Shown: positions 20,687 to 30,525, counted from the stretch's first letter. The stretch is 64,000 nucleotides of DNA from Roseibacillus persicicus (GCF_014651675.1 NZ_BMXI01000002.1:215695-279694); one strand, 5' to 3'. The notes: a model not told the origin generated them from the sequence alone. Made by a program: numbers and translations.

Positions 20687-23073
20687 TTACCAAACTTGTC
20701 ACTCTTGCGGGGGCTTTGCTCACGACTGCTTCCGCTGTCACGCAGGACGATTTCTACCGTCGCGAAGTCATTCCGCTCCCCGAAGATTCCGTCTGCGAGC
20801 TGGGGAGTATCGCCCTTTTGCCAGACAAGAAGATCGCCTTCTCGACCCGTCGGGGTGAGATCTGGATTGGCTCGGGAGTCTATGAGGAGGACCTTTCCAA
20901 AGTCACCTGGACCCGCTTTGCCTATGGGCTGGAGAGTTCGTTTGGGATGTTTTGGAAAGACGATTCCCTCTACGTCACGACCCGCACCGACTTGAGTCGC
21001 TTGCAGGATCGTGATGGCGATGGCGAGGCGGATCGCTTCGAGATCGTGAGCCAGGACTGGGGTTTCAATGGGAACTATCATCAGTTTGCCTTCGGGTCCG
21101 AGCCGGACCGAAACGGTGATGTCTGGGTCGCTCTTTGCCAACTGGGCGGCGGCGAGAAGTGGCGGGGCTGGGCTGTGAAAGTCAGTCCCGATGGCACGAC
21201 CACTCCGGTGGCCTGTGGAGTGCGGTCTCCGGGGGGGATGGGCTTTAATTCCAAGGGTGACACCTTCTACACCGATAATCAGGGCACGTGGAATGGCACT
21301 TCGTCTCTGCGCCATATCAAGCCCCGGAGCTTTCTCGGCTTCCCGACTGGACTGAACTACTACGACTTGATTCCTGATCTGGACGCGCCGACCCTTCCGA
21401 ATAGTCCCAGTCGTTTTACCGAGGAGATGAAGCGCATTCCAGAGCTCTATCCGCCCAGTGTTCTTTTGCCCCACGGCCGCATGGGAGCTTCCCCGACTTT
21501 TGTGGTTTCAGATGAAAAAGGCGCTTTAGGTCCATTCGCTGGTTCTCTCTTTGTGGGAGAGCAAAGTCACTCTCAAGTTCAGCGCACCTTCGTCGAGGAG
21601 GTCAATGGAGTTTATCAGGGGGCGGCGTGGCATTTCCTCGAAGGTTTCGAGAGTGGCTTGGTTCCGGGTAAGCTTGCAGAAGACGGGACTCTCTTTGTGG
21701 GAGGAACGAACCGGGGCTGGGGCTCGCGGGGGACGCGGGGCTTTACCTTGGAACGGGTTCGTTGGAACGGGAAAGTTCCCTTCGAGACCTCTCAAATGCG
21801 GGCCTTGCCGGATGGATTCGAGCTCACCTTCACCGAGCCGGTGGATCCTGCGACCGCAAGCGATCCGGCCAGCTATGAGATGGCTGCGTGGACCTATATC
21901 TACCAATCCAGCTACGGCAGCCCCGAGGTGGATCAATCTGTCCCCAAGGTGGAAAAAGCCACCGTGTCGGCGGATGGCCTGCGGGTGACTCTCAAGGTGA
22001 AGGGGCTCGTCGAAGGTCATTTGCACCAGCTCAATTCGTCTGGGGTGCGTTCGGAATCCGGGCAGCCGCTATGGCACCCGGTTGGCTATTACACCCTCAA
22101 CCAAATCCCCGAAGCCCCCGCGCCACCAGTCAAACCAGTGGCTGAACGCAAACCGCCGAAGGACTGGGTCCGGTTGCCTTGGCCAGAGAAGAAAGAGATC
22201 CTCACCGGCCTCTTTGCTCCCAGTGAACCGGAGAAGGCACTCATTGCGCAGGCGCTGCCCACGAAGCCGCAGGTGAAGGTCGAGAAACCCGCCAAGGTGC
22301 TCCTTTTTTGGCAATGCCAATATCCCCACACCAGCATCGCGACGGGAAATCACGCTCTGCAGGAGATGGCAAAATCCAGTGGGGCCTATGAGGTGACTCT
22401 CAGTGATGATCCGGCTGACTTTCGGTCCGAGCGCTTGCAGGAATTTGACGTGGTGATTTTTAACAACACAACGAGCTACGACGTCACGATCGGGGCCGAG
22501 GGGCAGGAGGCTCTGATGGACTACCTTCTTGCGGGAGGAGGCATCGTGGGCATTCATGCGGCTTCGGACAGTTGTCGGAGTTGGCCGGAAGGAGTTCAGA
22601 TTATGGGTGGAATTTTCAACTGTCATCCTTGGTCGCCTAAGGGGACCTGGGCCTTTAAACTGGAGAGTCCCGAGCATCCCCTCAATGCCGCCTTTGGAGG
22701 AAAAGGCTTTTGGCATCAGGATGAAATCTACCTCTATCGCAAGGGGACGTTCAGTCGCGATCTCTCGAGAGTTCTAGTGAGTCTCGATATGTCTCATGAA
22801 GAGAACCGTAGTTCGCCGAAGCTCTATCAGCAGCACATCGACTTGATCGAGGATGATGGCGATTATCCGGTCTCGTGGTTGCACACTCATGGAAAGGGGC
22901 GGGTCTTTTACACCAATTTTGGACACAACGCCTCGACGTTTTGGGATCCTGAGGTTTTGCGGCAGATTTTGGGGGGAATCCAGTATGCCGCAGGTGACCT
23001 TGAGGCTGAGGCCATGCCATCCGCAAAGTTAGAAAGCCCGGCTCCCTGTGCCTGTGCAGCGCCTCATGAATAG
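20683..23073 (+). CDS. exported beta-propeller protein with C-terminal ThuA domain
   Basis: This is a 796-residue exported protein with signal peptide MITKLVTLAGALLTTASA. The first 400 or so residues look like the beta-propeller of PVC exported sugar-dehydrogenase-like proteins (RLQDRDGDGEADRFE, GVRSPGGMGFNSKG). A short Ig-like stretch follows, then a ThuA (trehalose-utilisation, glutamine-amidotransferase-like) domain at about 545-770, seen in VVIFNNTTSYDV, GGIVGIHAASDS, FWHQDEIYLY and RVFYTNFGHN. The C-terminus is cysteine-rich (CACAAPHE). In related proteins a cytochrome c domain is fused to the propeller; here it is the separate overlapping upstream gene. A periplasmic sugar oxidation role is plausible but unproven. 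Confidence 0.87.
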   Translation: MITKLVTLAGALLTTASAVTQDDFYRREVIPLPEDSVCELGSIALLPDKKIAFSTRRGEIWIGSGVYEEDLSKVTWTRFAYGLESSFGMFWKDDSLYVTTRTDLSRLQDRDGDGEADRFEIVSQDWGFNGNYHQFAFGSEPDRNGDVWVALCQLGGGEKWRGWAVKVSPDGTTTPVACGVRSPGGMGFNSKGDTFYTDNQGTWNGTSSLRHIKPRSFLGFPTGLNYYDLIPDLDAPTLPNSPSRFTEEMKRIPELYPPSVLLPHGRMGASPTFVVSDEKGALGPFAGSLFVGEQSHSQVQRTFVEEVNGVYQGAAWHFLEGFESGLVPGKLAEDGTLFVGGTNRGWGSRGTRGFTLERVRWNGKVPFETSQMRALPDGFELTFTEPVDPATASDPASYEMAAWTYIYQSSYGSPEVDQSVPKVEKATVSADGLRVTLKVKGLVEGHLHQLNSSGVRSESGQPLWHPVGYYTLNQIPEAPAPPVKPVAERKPPKDWVRLPWPEKKEILTGLFAPSEPEKALIAQALPTKPQVKVEKPAKVLLFWQCQYPHTSIATGNHALQEMAKSSGAYEVTLSDDPADFRSERLQEFDVVIFNNTTSYDVTIGAEGQEALMDYLLAGGGIVGIHAASDSCRSWPEGVQIMGGIFNCHPWSPKGTWAFKLESPEHPLNAAFGGKGFWHQDEIYLYRKGTFSRDLSRVLVSLDMSHEENRSSPKLYQQHIDLIEDDGDYPVSWLHTHGKGRVFYTNFGHNASTFWDPEVLRQILGGIQYAAGDLEAEAMPSAKLESPAPCACAAPHE

Positions 23074-23122
23074 CTGAAATCCCAGACTGGTTTTCTCCGC
23101 GCTCTTCCAGCAGAGTGAGCTC

Positions 23123-23965
23123 ATGAAAAGGCTCCTTGTGCTCCTCTCGCTCCTGTTCGTCTCGTCTTCCGCCGCCGAGCTCCGGGTGGCGACTTTCAAT
23201 ATTCGCTATGCGGCCAGAGGCGACAAGGGTGAGAAAAGTTGGACCTCGCGGCGGGATTTGGTGGTGGAAACCATTCAGCAGATGAATCCGGATGTGCTGG
23301 GGATTCAGGAGGCGCTCGATAGTCAGCTTCGATTTCTTGCCAAGGAGCTACCGGAGTATTCCTTTGTCGGAGTTGGCCGGGATGATGGTCGGAAGAGGGG
23401 TGAGTATTCGGCCATCTTCTATCGCAAGAAGCGCCTTTCCCTGGACGCGAATCAGTCGGGGACCTTTTGGCTTTCGGACACTCCTGATGAGCCGGGTTCC
23501 GTGACTTGGGGCAACGCGGTGACGCGAGTGTGCACTTGGGGGAAGTTCACTGATCGTTCGAATGGAAAGGAGATCTTCGTTTACAATACCCACTGGGATC
23601 ATCGGGGGCAGCCTTCGCGTGAAAAGTCGGCACAGCTGATTCGCGAGCACTTTGCGGGACAAAAGGAAGACAAGGCCCCCGTGGTCGTGATGGGGGATTT
23701 CAACGCGAGTGAGACCAGTGCGGAACTCAAGATTCTCAGCGAGGGAGAAGGAGGGCTTTCCAATAGTTTTCTCAAAGTGAATCCCGATGAAAAAGAGCGG
23801 GGCACTTTCAACGGATGGAAGACCACAGGAACCGGGGGTGCGATGATTGACCACGTCCTCACTTCTTTCGAGTTGGTGATTAGTGAATCGCAAATCGTGC
23901 GCCATCATCGCGGGACCCAGGTCCCCTCAGACCATTTTCCGGTGCTCACAATTCTCAAGTGGTAG
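23123..23965 (+). CDS. exported endonuclease/exonuclease/phosphatase-family hydrolase
   Basis: This is a 280-residue metal-dependent phosphoesterase of the DNase I-like fold. It has a signal peptide (MKRLLVLLSLLFVSSSAAE). Family blocks are LRVATFNIRYAA, VLGIQEAL (metal-binding Glu), YNTHWDHRG, VVVMGDFNAS and the final PSDHFPVLTIL (catalytic Asp-His). Proteins of this subgroup are often annotated as exported nucleases or glycosyl hydrolases; the substrate cannot be told. It lies 49 nt after the ThuA gene and 9 nt before the next gene, probably in the same operon of exported hydrolases. Confidence 0.9.
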   Translation: MKRLLVLLSLLFVSSSAAELRVATFNIRYAARGDKGEKSWTSRRDLVVETIQQMNPDVLGIQEALDSQLRFLAKELPEYSFVGVGRDDGRKRGEYSAIFYRKKRLSLDANQSGTFWLSDTPDEPGSVTWGNAVTRVCTWGKFTDRSNGKEIFVYNTHWDHRGQPSREKSAQLIREHFAGQKEDKAPVVVMGDFNASETSAELKILSEGEGGLSNSFLKVNPDEKERGTFNGWKTTGTGGAMIDHVLTSFELVISESQIVRHHRGTQVPSDHFPVLTILKW

Positions 23966-23974
23966 AAGGTTGGG

Positions 23975-24709
23975 ATGAGAATCATTTTTCTATGCCTAGC
24001 CCTCGTTCTGGGCGTCCATTCTGCGGAGGAGAAGTTCGAGCTTCATGGGAAGAGTTTCCGTGTTTTCAAGGCTCAGCCGGAGGACGTTCGCTTGGTCTGG
24101 AAAGGCGCGAACGACAAACCTCTCTTTAGTTTTCAGCAGGCGAGACAGGCCCTGTTAGAGGACGGGCAAAAGGTTACGATGCTGATGAATGGCGGCATCT
24201 TCGAGCCTCGGCAGATTCCTTCCGGTCTCTATGTGGAAAAGGGTAAGGAGTTGAATCCTCTCAATCTCAAGGACGCTCCCGGGAACTTCTTCCTCAAACC
24301 CAATGCCGTCTTTTGTCTCCGTAAAACTGAGGAAGGACTTCGTGCGGAAGTGGTGGAAAGCAAGGCTCTTTCGCAGTGGTCGGCCGAGAAGAAAGCGACC
24401 CTTTGGTATGCGGTGCAGTCGGGGCCGGCCCTCTTGTTAGATGGCAAGACTCATCCCGCCTTCAATCGCGGGTCGAAGAGTGAGCTTCTCCGCAATGGGG
24501 TGGGAGTGGATGAAACCGGTCAGGTGGTTTTCGTGATTACCGATGGCAAAACCGAGGTCAATCTCTGGACGTTCGCTGATTGTTTTCGCCAGTTGGGTTG
24601 TCGCAACGCCCTCTTCCTCGATGGAGATATCTCCCAAATGAAAGTGGACCCTCCCGCCGAAGTGAAGGGTCATGGATTCGCCACCATCTTCGGCGTTGTG
24701 AAAGAGTGA
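23975..24709 (+). CDS. exported phosphodiester glycosidase-family (DUF2233) protein
   Basis: This is a 244-residue protein with signal peptide MRIIFLCLALVLGVHSAEE. It matches the NAGPA-like phosphodiester glycosidase family: MLMNGGIFEPRQIPSGLYV near the N-terminus, an AVQSGPALLLDGK block, RNGVGVDETGQVVFVITDG, and the closing CRNALFLDGDISQM. The human relative uncovers mannose-6-phosphate by removing GlcNAc; bacterial members probably cleave glycan phosphodiesters in the cell envelope. It follows the phosphoesterase gene by 9 nt, so the two may act on the same phosphorylated polymer. Confidence 0.88.
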   Translation: MRIIFLCLALVLGVHSAEEKFELHGKSFRVFKAQPEDVRLVWKGANDKPLFSFQQARQALLEDGQKVTMLMNGGIFEPRQIPSGLYVEKGKELNPLNLKDAPGNFFLKPNAVFCLRKTEEGLRAEVVESKALSQWSAEKKATLWYAVQSGPALLLDGKTHPAFNRGSKSELLRNGVGVDETGQVVFVITDGKTEVNLWTFADCFRQLGCRNALFLDGDISQMKVDPPAEVKGHGFATIFGVVKE

Positions 24710-24721
24710 GGGTAGTTGTGG

Positions 24722-24745
24722 GCGGGTGGTCTCTATTCCACCCGC
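24722..24745. terminator. perfect hairpin between convergent genes
   Basis: GCGGGTGG (24722-24729) and CCACCCGC (24738-24745) form an 8-bp stem around TCTCTATT. It lies 13 nt after the phosphodiester glycosidase gene and overlaps the last codons of the minus-strand subtilase gene. No T-run is present. Confidence 0.6.
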
Positions 24746-27700
24746 AGGCGGGCAAAGCGCTTGGGTGAACCGCCGACGGGAATGGTGGCCTGGAGGAGTT
24801 CCAAGGTGGGTTGGTCGTTCAAGACTTCAATCGTCACCCCGGTGCTCGACCAGCTGTTCGGCTCGAGGGTGTCCGACCACTCGACAATGCCCGAGACGTC
24901 GGTCGCGGATTTGAGATGCGCGAAAGTGATCGTCAGGGATTCGGTCCCAACGGAGGCCAAAGTGGGGGCAATGGTCGCATCGGTGACGCCAGCCTGACCC
25001 CCGAGATAATACTCTAACAGATTGTCGAGACCGTCGCCATCCGGGTCGTCGTTGGGTCCTGTTAGGGAAACCCCTTCGCCTGCGATCCAGCTCGCGTAAC
25101 CGCCACTGCCGGCAATAACTTCCAGGGTGAAGCTCTGGCTCACGGTTTCCGAGAAAGTGTTGTAGCGCTCAATTGTGATCGGGTAGTCGCCCACGGTGGC
25201 AGAGAATCCAATGGTGCCGCTGATGAGTCCGGTCAAGGGATCCAAGTCGAGACCGCTCGGGAGAACGGAACCGTCTGCCAGCCGGAAGAGCGCGGGCGAA
25301 TTGAAGGCTCCGCTGCGCAAGTCCTCGACGTAGTTGAGGTTGGCGAGATTGTTGCCTGCGGCAGGGGTCACGCCTTCCGGCGAGGGTTCATCGTCGGTAA
25401 TGGTGAGGTCGAAACTTCCATCGCTGTAATCTGGTGCGGAAGCGGTGATGGTTGCGAACTGGGTGCCATCCGCATCGCTGTCGTCAATGGCGGCTACTGG
25501 GAAGGTGACCGAAGTTTGACCCGCAGGAATGGTGACATTGAGGGGCACGGTGGCGGCGGAACTGTCGCTGCTGCCCAAGGTGACTGTTAGAGATTCACTC
25601 AGGCTTTCCGCGATGGAAAGGGTCGCAGTGGCTGCGGTTGCTCCGGCGGATTCCGGGAAGGTTGCCGGAGAGATGGATAGCCCGAGACTATCGGGGCCAC
25701 CCACGTCGCCTGCGGTGAGCGTGACTTGGTCGAGCTGGATATTTCCAGAGGATTTGGTTTCGTAACGAAAGCGAAGGAAGCGCGCCGAGGCCGAAAGGGA
25801 ATCGCTGTAGGCGGTATCAGTAGTCGATTGATCGATGATGGTGCGCAGGGGGCTATAGGTCGTGCCGTCGGTGGACTCCTCCACCACAAAGGTGCCGCTG
25901 GTCGTGGGGGTGCCACCGGTGTTGCCCTTCAACTGATAACTCAGAGTGCTTGCGGCCGCGTCGAACTCAATAGTGAGGGAGTCCCCGCTGTCATCGAATT
26001 TAGCGGATCCCGGGTCGGTGTCGGTGCCCAGATTGCTGCTGTAGGTGCTGGTTCCTGAACTCGTGAAACCAGTAGGCAGGCTGCTCCAGCTTCCGCCGTA
26101 GGCGATAGGCAGACTGGTGGGAATTCGCGTTCCGCGAAGCAGGCGGGCGGTGCCTGAGGTGGTGATTTTCCAAGAGCCAGCCGAACTGGCTTCGGCCTCA
26201 TCATCGCCGATGAAGTAGGCGGACTTGCCTGAACTGATGGCTCCGAGAGAAGGAGAAACCGAAGAGTTGGAACCGTAGGAAAAACCCGCGACCAGTTGCC
26301 CGCTGTCATCGCTGAGCCGCACGGAGTCGCCGCCATTGCCAAAGCTCGGCCAACTGCCGGTGAAGAAAGTCTCATCCGTGCTCGCGAGGACCAGCGTACC
26401 ATCACTGGCATCGAAGTCGTCCGCTGGAAGGAGGCTGTCTTTGCTGGAGCCGTTGTAGATCACGATCAAAGTGCCTGCGGGAATGCTGTCCCAGATGACT
26501 TCGTCGCTGAAGGTCAGGGTGGAGCTGTTAGAATCTGCCAGGCTCCAATTGCGCAAAGAGCTTTCGCGGAGAACAAGAATCTCCACCCACTCGGAGGTGC
26601 CGGAGACTCCCTGGCTGAACTCGTTGATGATGGCATCGCGGGCCAAGGTCGATTCGCTTCCTCGCAGAACAAGTCCAGAGAGGTAACTGAGGGATTGGCC
26701 CGTGCTGGCAGTGGCGGGTGGACGAGTCAGGCTATTGGTGGCGGCGGTGTAAAGTGGCGCGCTCGAGTTCGTGCCATCATTCGCGACCACCACCGCCCGC
26801 CAGAGCAAACCGGCTCGCGCGGGGTCCGCGGGGAGGGTGTCGCCGGTGATTCTGGAGTCGGTCCAAGTGACGCCATCGCTGGAGCTTTCCCAGAAATACT
26901 CAAAGCTCAAGGACGACTCCTCGGGGTCGCTGGCGGTCAAGTTGGTGATGATGATGGCCTCATCGGAATACGCTTGTGAGGCCGGGCTGAGGCTGGCGGC
27001 CGTAACCGTCGGAGCCTGGTCGATTACGCTGAAGCTCACCACGCTGGAGCTTGTGCTTTCCCCTTCGCTATCGATTGCCGTGGCGGTCAGCGAGTGATTG
27101 CCCAGATCGGGCGTGAGAGAGAATTGATAGGGAGCGCTCGTTAACAAGCCTTGGGAGACGCCATTGTCAAAGAGCTCCACACTCGTCACCGAACCCGTTG
27201 AACCGTCGGCGGTGACATCGCTGGCAGAAACGGTGACCGTCACCGTGGCTCCCGGACTGAAGGAACTGCCCGTGGTAGGGGTGTTGATCGCCACTTGTGG
27301 GCCAGGGTTGGTCGGAATGCCCGGGGCACCGTGCGCGGTGAGGGAGAGCGCGGTGAGAGTGCCGGTATCGCTCGCCGCATTGTCCGCGATGCGCACCGTC
27401 CAAGTGCCGGCCGAATTCTCGCCCCAATGGCGAACCGAGGAAAAGGTCCAAGAGCTGTAGTTGCTGCTGGAGTCGCTGCGTTCCTCCGCCAAGCGGCTTT
27501 CCGTGCCAGCGGGGGAGATGAGGGTGATGCTGAGATCGCCTCGGAAGGAGTGGGTGAGGCTGACGGTGAGAGTGACCTGTTCGCAGCGCAAATTTTCGCC
27601 AGTCAGTTCCAAGTTTCGGGTGAGGCCCGCCGGGTTGTTATCCGGGATGGCGAGGGAAAGGCCGGTCTCGCTTGCAGAATCCGAACTGGCCGTCGCGAGA

Positions 27701-29376
27701 TTGTTCCAGCCGTCTGCGAGAGCTACCGCGGCAGTGGCATCAATGAGCCCCGCGCCGTATTTGTGATTGAAGTGAAAGCCCGCTCCATTGTCGGTCCAGT
27801 CCCCATCGGAGGAATCGATTTTGGCCGCCGACTGGATGAGGATTTCCTGCACATCACGCCAACCGAGACTGGGATTTTTTTCTAACATCAAGGCCACAAT
27901 GCCAGCTGCCGTGGGGGTGGAGGAAGAAGTGCCACCAAAGTCATCGGTGTAGTCTTCGTCCGAATAGCCGTTGATTCCGGTCCGGTCGGTGGTGGTGATT
28001 CCGAGCGCGGAACCTTGTCCGCTGGAGGGTGCGGTGATGACCAGATTGGCACCGGGCTCGGAGTAGTAAGATTGTCGCCCCAAGCTGTTGGTCGCTCCCA
28101 CCGCGATGGTGTGGATGTTGTTGGCGTAGCCGTCATAGTTGGAGTTGTCGTCGACCTCGCCGCCATTTCCTCCCGCCCAGAGAAAGATGGAACCCAAGCC
28201 GCCGCGACCTGTTTGGGCTGCGAAGCTCAAAGCGCCTTCGGTAAGAGAGCCGGGGGCTTCCAAGGTGCTGCCATCGTCATTCGGGCCCCAAGAGTTCGAC
28301 TTGATTTCGATCAGGTCGGGGAGATAGGCGAGGGCTTGGGCCTCTTGGCTATCGGTTGCCCCCGCCGCGATCAATCGCATGCCGACGAGGGTCGCTTCGG
28401 GAGCAGTACCGGAGACTCCGAGGTTGTTGTTGCCCACTGCCCCCGCATTTCCCGCGCAGGCGGTTCCGTGGTCATCGTCGCCTTCGGGTTCCGGGCTGTT
28501 GTCGTCTCCGTTCCAGTCTTTGTCGTTGGTGGTATCGACATTGGCGGCCAGATCCGGATGGGCGGTTTGCAGGCCGTCGTCGACGATGCCAATGCGCACG
28601 CCACTGCCTCGCACTCCTCCGCTCGCGCCATACTGCCAAGCGTTCTCGACGTTGACATCACTGTCACTGGAGGCCGAGCCCGAGGCTTTCAAATGCCATT
28701 GGTCGCCAATGAAGGTGTCGTTGGGCAAAGTCTTTTTCTGACGTTGCACCGCCAGTTGCAGCTCTGCGTTTTCGACTCCCGGCGCTTGCTGCAATTCCTG
28801 CAAGGCCGCCATCGCGGCAAAGGCATCGGTCGCCGAGACCACCACATGCCCAGGGGCGTAGACCGGTCGTTCGGTCACCACGAGGCCAGCTGGCAAATCG
28901 ATTTCGTCCTCGCCTTTTTCCAATTTCAAGGTCAGGTCCGAGGTGATGATGTGGCGGTAGGCTGCGGTGTGGGGCTTCCCTTCCTCGTAACAAACCGGCC
29001 ACACGGGATTCGCCGCTCCAGTTTCGCTCAAGCGCTCGGCGAGAGTCTCCAGAGTCGCGGGAGGGTCGAGGGGGACGACCACATCTGTACCCTCGGGACG
29101 GCGCTCCATGCCCTCGGTCAAAGAAAGGACGAAGTTCCGGTCTTGGCCCTTGGAACGGGTCGAAAAGGTCGCAAACGGCGCTGGGGTGAGGACCACTGCG
29201 ACTTCTTCGGTGACGAGCGACCCTGATTTTGCCGCCTTTTCGGTAGAAGATGCTTGGGTGGCTTTCTGTGGCTCGGCGGAAGCTTCCTCAGACTTCGAGT
29301 CCAAGCAAAAGGTGAGGATGAGAGCGAGAGTGACAACGGCGACAATCGAGCCGGAGAGGAGGGGGCGGGAGTTCAT
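24733..29376 (-). CDS. giant secreted subtilisin-like protease with P domain and Ig-like repeats
   Basis: This is a 1547-residue exported S8 protease with signal anchor MNSRPLLSGSIVAVVTLALILT. After a propeptide of about 220 residues comes the catalytic domain with D266 (GIVDDGLQ), H303 (DDHGTACAG) and S484 (GGTSSSTPTAAG). Then come a proprotein-convertase P domain (about 570-700, LTHSFRGDLSITLISP), Ig-like domains, a lamin-tail-like domain (INEFSQGVSGTSEWVEI), a Calx-beta domain (TFPESAGATAATATL) and a putative-Ig domain. It ends with the verrucomicrobial C-terminal module DDPDGDGLDNLLEYYLG...RFARLRVE. It should work on extracellular protein. Codon-level repeats of YTGTTAG are frequent in it. 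Confidence 0.92.
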   Translation of the reverse strand: MNSRPLLSGSIVAVVTLALILTFCLDSKSEEASAEPQKATQASSTEKAAKSGSLVTEEVAVVLTPAPFATFSTRSKGQDRNFVLSLTEGMERRPEGTDVVVPLDPPATLETLAERLSETGAANPVWPVCYEEGKPHTAAYRHIITSDLTLKLEKGEDEIDLPAGLVVTERPVYAPGHVVVSATDAFAAMAALQELQQAPGVENAELQLAVQRQKKTLPNDTFIGDQWHLKASGSASSDSDVNVENAWQYGASGGVRGSGVRIGIVDDGLQTAHPDLAANVDTTNDKDWNGDDNSPEPEGDDDHGTACAGNAGAVGNNNLGVSGTAPEATLVGMRLIAAGATDSQEAQALAYLPDLIEIKSNSWGPNDDGSTLEAPGSLTEGALSFAAQTGRGGLGSIFLWAGGNGGEVDDNSNYDGYANNIHTIAVGATNSLGRQSYYSEPGANLVITAPSSGQGSALGITTTDRTGINGYSDEDYTDDFGGTSSSTPTAAGIVALMLEKNPSLGWRDVQEILIQSAAKIDSSDGDWTDNGAGFHFNHKYGAGLIDATAAVALADGWNNLATASSDSASETGLSLAIPDNNPAGLTRNLELTGENLRCEQVTLTVSLTHSFRGDLSITLISPAGTESRLAEERSDSSSNYSSWTFSSVRHWGENSAGTWTVRIADNAASDTGTLTALSLTAHGAPGIPTNPGPQVAINTPTTGSSFSPGATVTVTVSASDVTADGSTGSVTSVELFDNGVSQGLLTSAPYQFSLTPDLGNHSLTATAIDSEGESTSSSVVSFSVIDQAPTVTAASLSPASQAYSDEAIIITNLTASDPEESSLSFEYFWESSSDGVTWTDSRITGDTLPADPARAGLLWRAVVVANDGTNSSAPLYTAATNSLTRPPATASTGQSLSYLSGLVLRGSESTLARDAIINEFSQGVSGTSEWVEILVLRESSLRNWSLADSNSSTLTFSDEVIWDSIPAGTLIVIYNGSSKDSLLPADDFDASDGTLVLASTDETFFTGSWPSFGNGGDSVRLSDDSGQLVAGFSYGSNSSVSPSLGAISSGKSAYFIGDDEAEASSAGSWKITTSGTARLLRGTRIPTSLPIAYGGSWSSLPTGFTSSGTSTYSSNLGTDTDPGSAKFDDSGDSLTIEFDAAASTLSYQLKGNTGGTPTTSGTFVVEESTDGTTYSPLRTIIDQSTTDTAYSDSLSASARFLRFRYETKSSGNIQLDQVTLTAGDVGGPDSLGLSISPATFPESAGATAATATLSIAESLSESLTVTLGSSDSSAATVPLNVTIPAGQTSVTFPVAAIDDSDADGTQFATITASAPDYSDGSFDLTITDDEPSPEGVTPAAGNNLANLNYVEDLRSGAFNSPALFRLADGSVLPSGLDLDPLTGLISGTIGFSATVGDYPITIERYNTFSETVSQSFTLEVIAGSGGYASWIAGEGVSLTGPNDDPDGDGLDNLLEYYLGGQAGVTDATIAPTLASVGTESLTITFAHLKSATDVSGIVEWSDTLEPNSWSSTGVTIEVLNDQPTLELLQATIPVGGSPKRFARLRVE

Positions 29377-29511
29377 TTGGGGGTTGGGAGCGGACCTAAG
29401 CTACTGGGCGAAAAGAATAGCACCAGCCTGAAGGCCAACTCGCTACGCTAACAGTGATTTCGCGTAACAAGAAAGTTGCGTGCCAGCTTTCACTCCAGCT
29501 TCTCCCAAGGT

Positions 29512-29988
29512 CTACTGAATCTTGCCCAAGCTGCGCAGAATTCCCTCGCAGCCGTCGACCATCATGTCCGCGACTAGTTCGAAGCCTTCGGGCCCACCGT
29601 AGTAGGGGTCAGGGACATCGGGGCCTTCGAATTTCTTGGAAAAGCTCAGGAAGGTCCGGACCTTGGCCCGGTCTTCGTCCGTCTTGGCCAGCATGAGCAT
29701 GTCGTCCTGATTTTCCTCATCCATGGCGAGAATCAGGTCGAATTTGCCAAAATCTTGTGCGCTGAACTTCCGGGCTCGTCCCGTTACGGTGACCCCCCGG
29801 TTCTCCAAAGTGGTCGTCATCCTCGGATCGGGGGCCTTTCCAATGTGGTAGCCTGCGGTGCCGGCTGAATCCAGGGAGATCGAATCAACCCCGTGCTTTT
29901 GCAACAGGTTTCGCATGGTGCTCTCGGCTGCGGGAGAGCGGCAAATGTTACCAAGGCAGACAAAGAGGATTCGAGTGTGGCGGGCCAT
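29512..29988 (-). CDS. low-molecular-weight protein tyrosine phosphatase
   Basis: This is a 158-residue LMW-PTP. The catalytic P-loop is VCLGNICRSP near the N-terminus and the general-acid loop is VPDPYYGG near the C-terminus. It is cytoplasmic, with no signal. Bacterial members dephosphorylate tyrosine kinases that control polysaccharide export, or arginine-phosphorylated proteins; no BY-kinase gene is close by, so the target is unknown. It is monocistronic. Confidence 0.95.
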   Translation of the reverse strand: MARHTRILFVCLGNICRSPAAESTMRNLLQKHGVDSISLDSAGTAGYHIGKAPDPRMTTTLENRGVTVTGRARKFSAQDFGKFDLILAMDEENQDDMLMLAKTDEDRAKVRTFLSFSKKFEGPDVPDPYYGGPEGFELVADMMVDGCEGILRSLGKIQ

Positions 29989-30199
29989 CTGCCTGTACTA
30001 TGGACTAGGAAACGATTTAAACAAGTTCAGTAAAACTTGGTAGAGGCATTGATTGGAGGTCGGAAAAGGATGGTCCGCAGGGTGTTCTCTGGACGCGGAG
30101 GGAGCGGGTTGATAAAATGCGCGGAATCGGCTGGGAGCGAAAGTGATTCGGTATTCGGTGGTTTCGGAAACTTGAGTTCAGGTGAGAGATGAAAAATTA

Positions 30200-30502
30200 A
30201 TGAGAGAAGTTGGAGATGTCCCAGTTCGGTTTCTAGTTTGTCCGCACTGCGAACAAACGACCCCGCGTGTGCCGGTGAGAAAGAAAGAGGGGCCTTCAGC
30301 TAGTGACGTGCTGTTTCTGGGCCATCTTGCGTATCTCCTGCCTCGCAGTCCGAAGGAGGTTTGTCTTTGCCAGAATTGTCGCACGATCTTCGACCCTGGG
30401 GAGAAACGAATTCCGCGTAGCCACTATCGCTGGATTTTTCTGGGCCTGTTTTTGCTGACAGTCGTGGTGGTGCTGACTTTGGTTCTGGCGGTTGAGTGGT
30501 GA
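30200..30502 (+). CDS. zinc-ribbon protein with C-terminal TM helix
   Basis: This is a 100-residue protein from ATG 30200; GTG 30182 would add six residues. Two CxxC pairs (VCPHCEQT at the N-terminus and CLCQNCRTIFDP in the middle) form a probable zinc ribbon, followed by one membrane helix (FLGLFLLTVVVVLTLVLAVEW). The ribbon should face the cytoplasm. I do not recognise the family. It is convergent with the helicase gene (23-nt gap). Confidence 0.65.
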   Translation: MREVGDVPVRFLVCPHCEQTTPRVPVRKKEGPSASDVLFLGHLAYLLPRSPKEVCLCQNCRTIFDPGEKRIPRSHYRWIFLGLFLLTVVVVLTLVLAVEW

Positions 30503-30525
30503 GGATCGCGAGTTCGTGAGCCTTG

